Origin: Pascua guehoae
Taxonomy: Eukaryota; Basidiomycota; Tremellomycetes; Trichosporonales; Trichosporonaceae
Reading direction: 5' to 3'
Assembly: GCA_001600415.1 (NCBI GenBank)
Contig: BCJX01000002.1
Location: forward strand, 1,049,476-1,113,475
Length of the DNA stretch: 64,000 nucleotides
The notes below the pieces were generated by a model that saw only the letters and a list, made by a program, of their open reading frames with translations, made no database searches and was not told the origin of the DNA. Below are positions 63,322 to 64,000 of the stretch, piece after piece. The translations under genes and the position numbers were made by a program. Numbering within the stretch: the first letter of the stretch is position 1; each line of letters begins with the position of its first letter.

Positions 63322-64000
63322 GACCACCGCCAAGGAGGCGGAATCGAGAGGGACGGTACAGGGGTACTGGCTACGGAACAGATCAGAAGAACATGTGGAT
63401 GAATCTCGCTGAGCGATCCCCGGCTATTGCATTGGGGCAGCAGCCAGTCGATGACATGCTTGCTCCAGCCCCCAATCTCAATCGGTCAAGGGCAAACCAC
63501 ACAAGAAATGGTAACAGTAAACCCTCTGCGCGCTCTGAACCTGTTTGCGACGGGCGCGTTGAATGACCATCTCGACCGCTCAGTGAGCCCGGTGATGCCA
63601 TCGGCGAACTGACGAGGTCGAGGCTTTGCAGTGACGGAAATTTATGCTGTGAGCCGCTGATGCCTCTTGCAGAGTACTCGCTTGAAGAGCATCGGTGCCA
63701 CATGGCACGTGCCTCTCAGCTAGGAGCAGCCATGCGAGTGCAAGGTGGAAAATGCGTGCATGGTTAGGATAAAGCTATCCAACGAGGATCCACTATGTGT
63801 ACGTGTATTCAATTAGAGGAGCAATGTCCAAGTATGCTGGGGAGAGTGGGGAGTGGGGACCAGCAAGAGAAGAATCCTCCGAAGTTCTTACAAGTGGAGG
63901 GAGGGGGAGAGGTGGGAGTGGGTGTGCAAAGACGCCGACGCCAGCGTCAGATACGTCCAAGCAACATTGGAACAAGGGCATGGGCACGTGCTCCAGCTCA
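63322..64000. other. Terminal region of the window, no gene seen
   Basis: The 3' flank of the monooxygenase and ~600 bases of unique sequence with a purine-rich stretch at 63836-63930. A gene starting beyond the window cannot be judged. Confidence 0.5.

Overview
The window is nuclear DNA of a basidiomycete yeast, most likely a tremellomycete and possibly Trichosporonales. That is inferred from GC-rich coding sequence, dense short introns (GTRNGT donor, CTRAC branch site, YAG acceptor), intron-bearing tRNAs and the mix of eukaryotic families. It is neither bacterial nor plasmid DNA. Species cannot be fixed from sequence alone. Three N gaps (9418-9547, 32966-33020, 59460-59559) and one n (20439) lie in homopolymers or simple repeats.

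Layout. 0.2-6.1 kb: a divergent pair, GPI ethanolamine-phosphate transferase (-) and a CLPTM1-family membrane protein (+). 6.7-8.6 kb: a seven-helix receptor (-) with 47 consecutive G just before its start. 8.6-12.7 kb: gene-poor. 12.7-14.2 kb: an unrecognised protein. 15.4-21.1 kb: two paralogous proteins of unknown function (-) sharing an H-x2-H...C-x2-C core. 22.4-23.8 kb: zinc alcohol dehydrogenase. 25.6-27.7 kb: ER membrane complex subunit 7. 28.9-30.8 kb: plasma-membrane syntaxin. 32.4-37.7 kb: Hmt1-type ABC transporter with an unusual disordered tail. 39.0-40.4 kb: Fhit-type HIT hydrolase (-). 41.1-42.4 kb: unknown protein with an apparent frameshift. 42.6-44.5 kb: mitochondrial ribosomal protein uL24m (-). 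44.8-48.3 kb: OCRL-like inositol 5-phosphatase.

From 48 to 60 kb the window becomes an accessory-looking region. It holds three paralogous small secreted proteins with an eight-cysteine signature (C-x3-C-x9-C-x6/7-C-x3-6-C-x10-C-x2-C-x22-C) and GPI-type C-termini, a fourth unrelated secreted GPI-type protein, two tRNA genes with introns, short inverted-repeat elements and long poly-C/poly-G tracts inside introns. A flavin monooxygenase with an N-terminal NTF2-like domain closes the window.

Most conserved genes are secretory or membrane housekeeping functions and do not form an operon-like pathway. The strongest candidates for something undescribed are the eight-cysteine GPI-protein cluster, the HxxH/CxxC paralog pair, the possible splice-switched ABC transporter tail, the TA-flanked miniature inverted-repeat elements (one forming most of an intron) and the C(n)-GTA-G(n) palindromic elements. 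Exon boundaries were assigned by hand from splice consensus, reading frame and family alignment; none is supported by transcript data.
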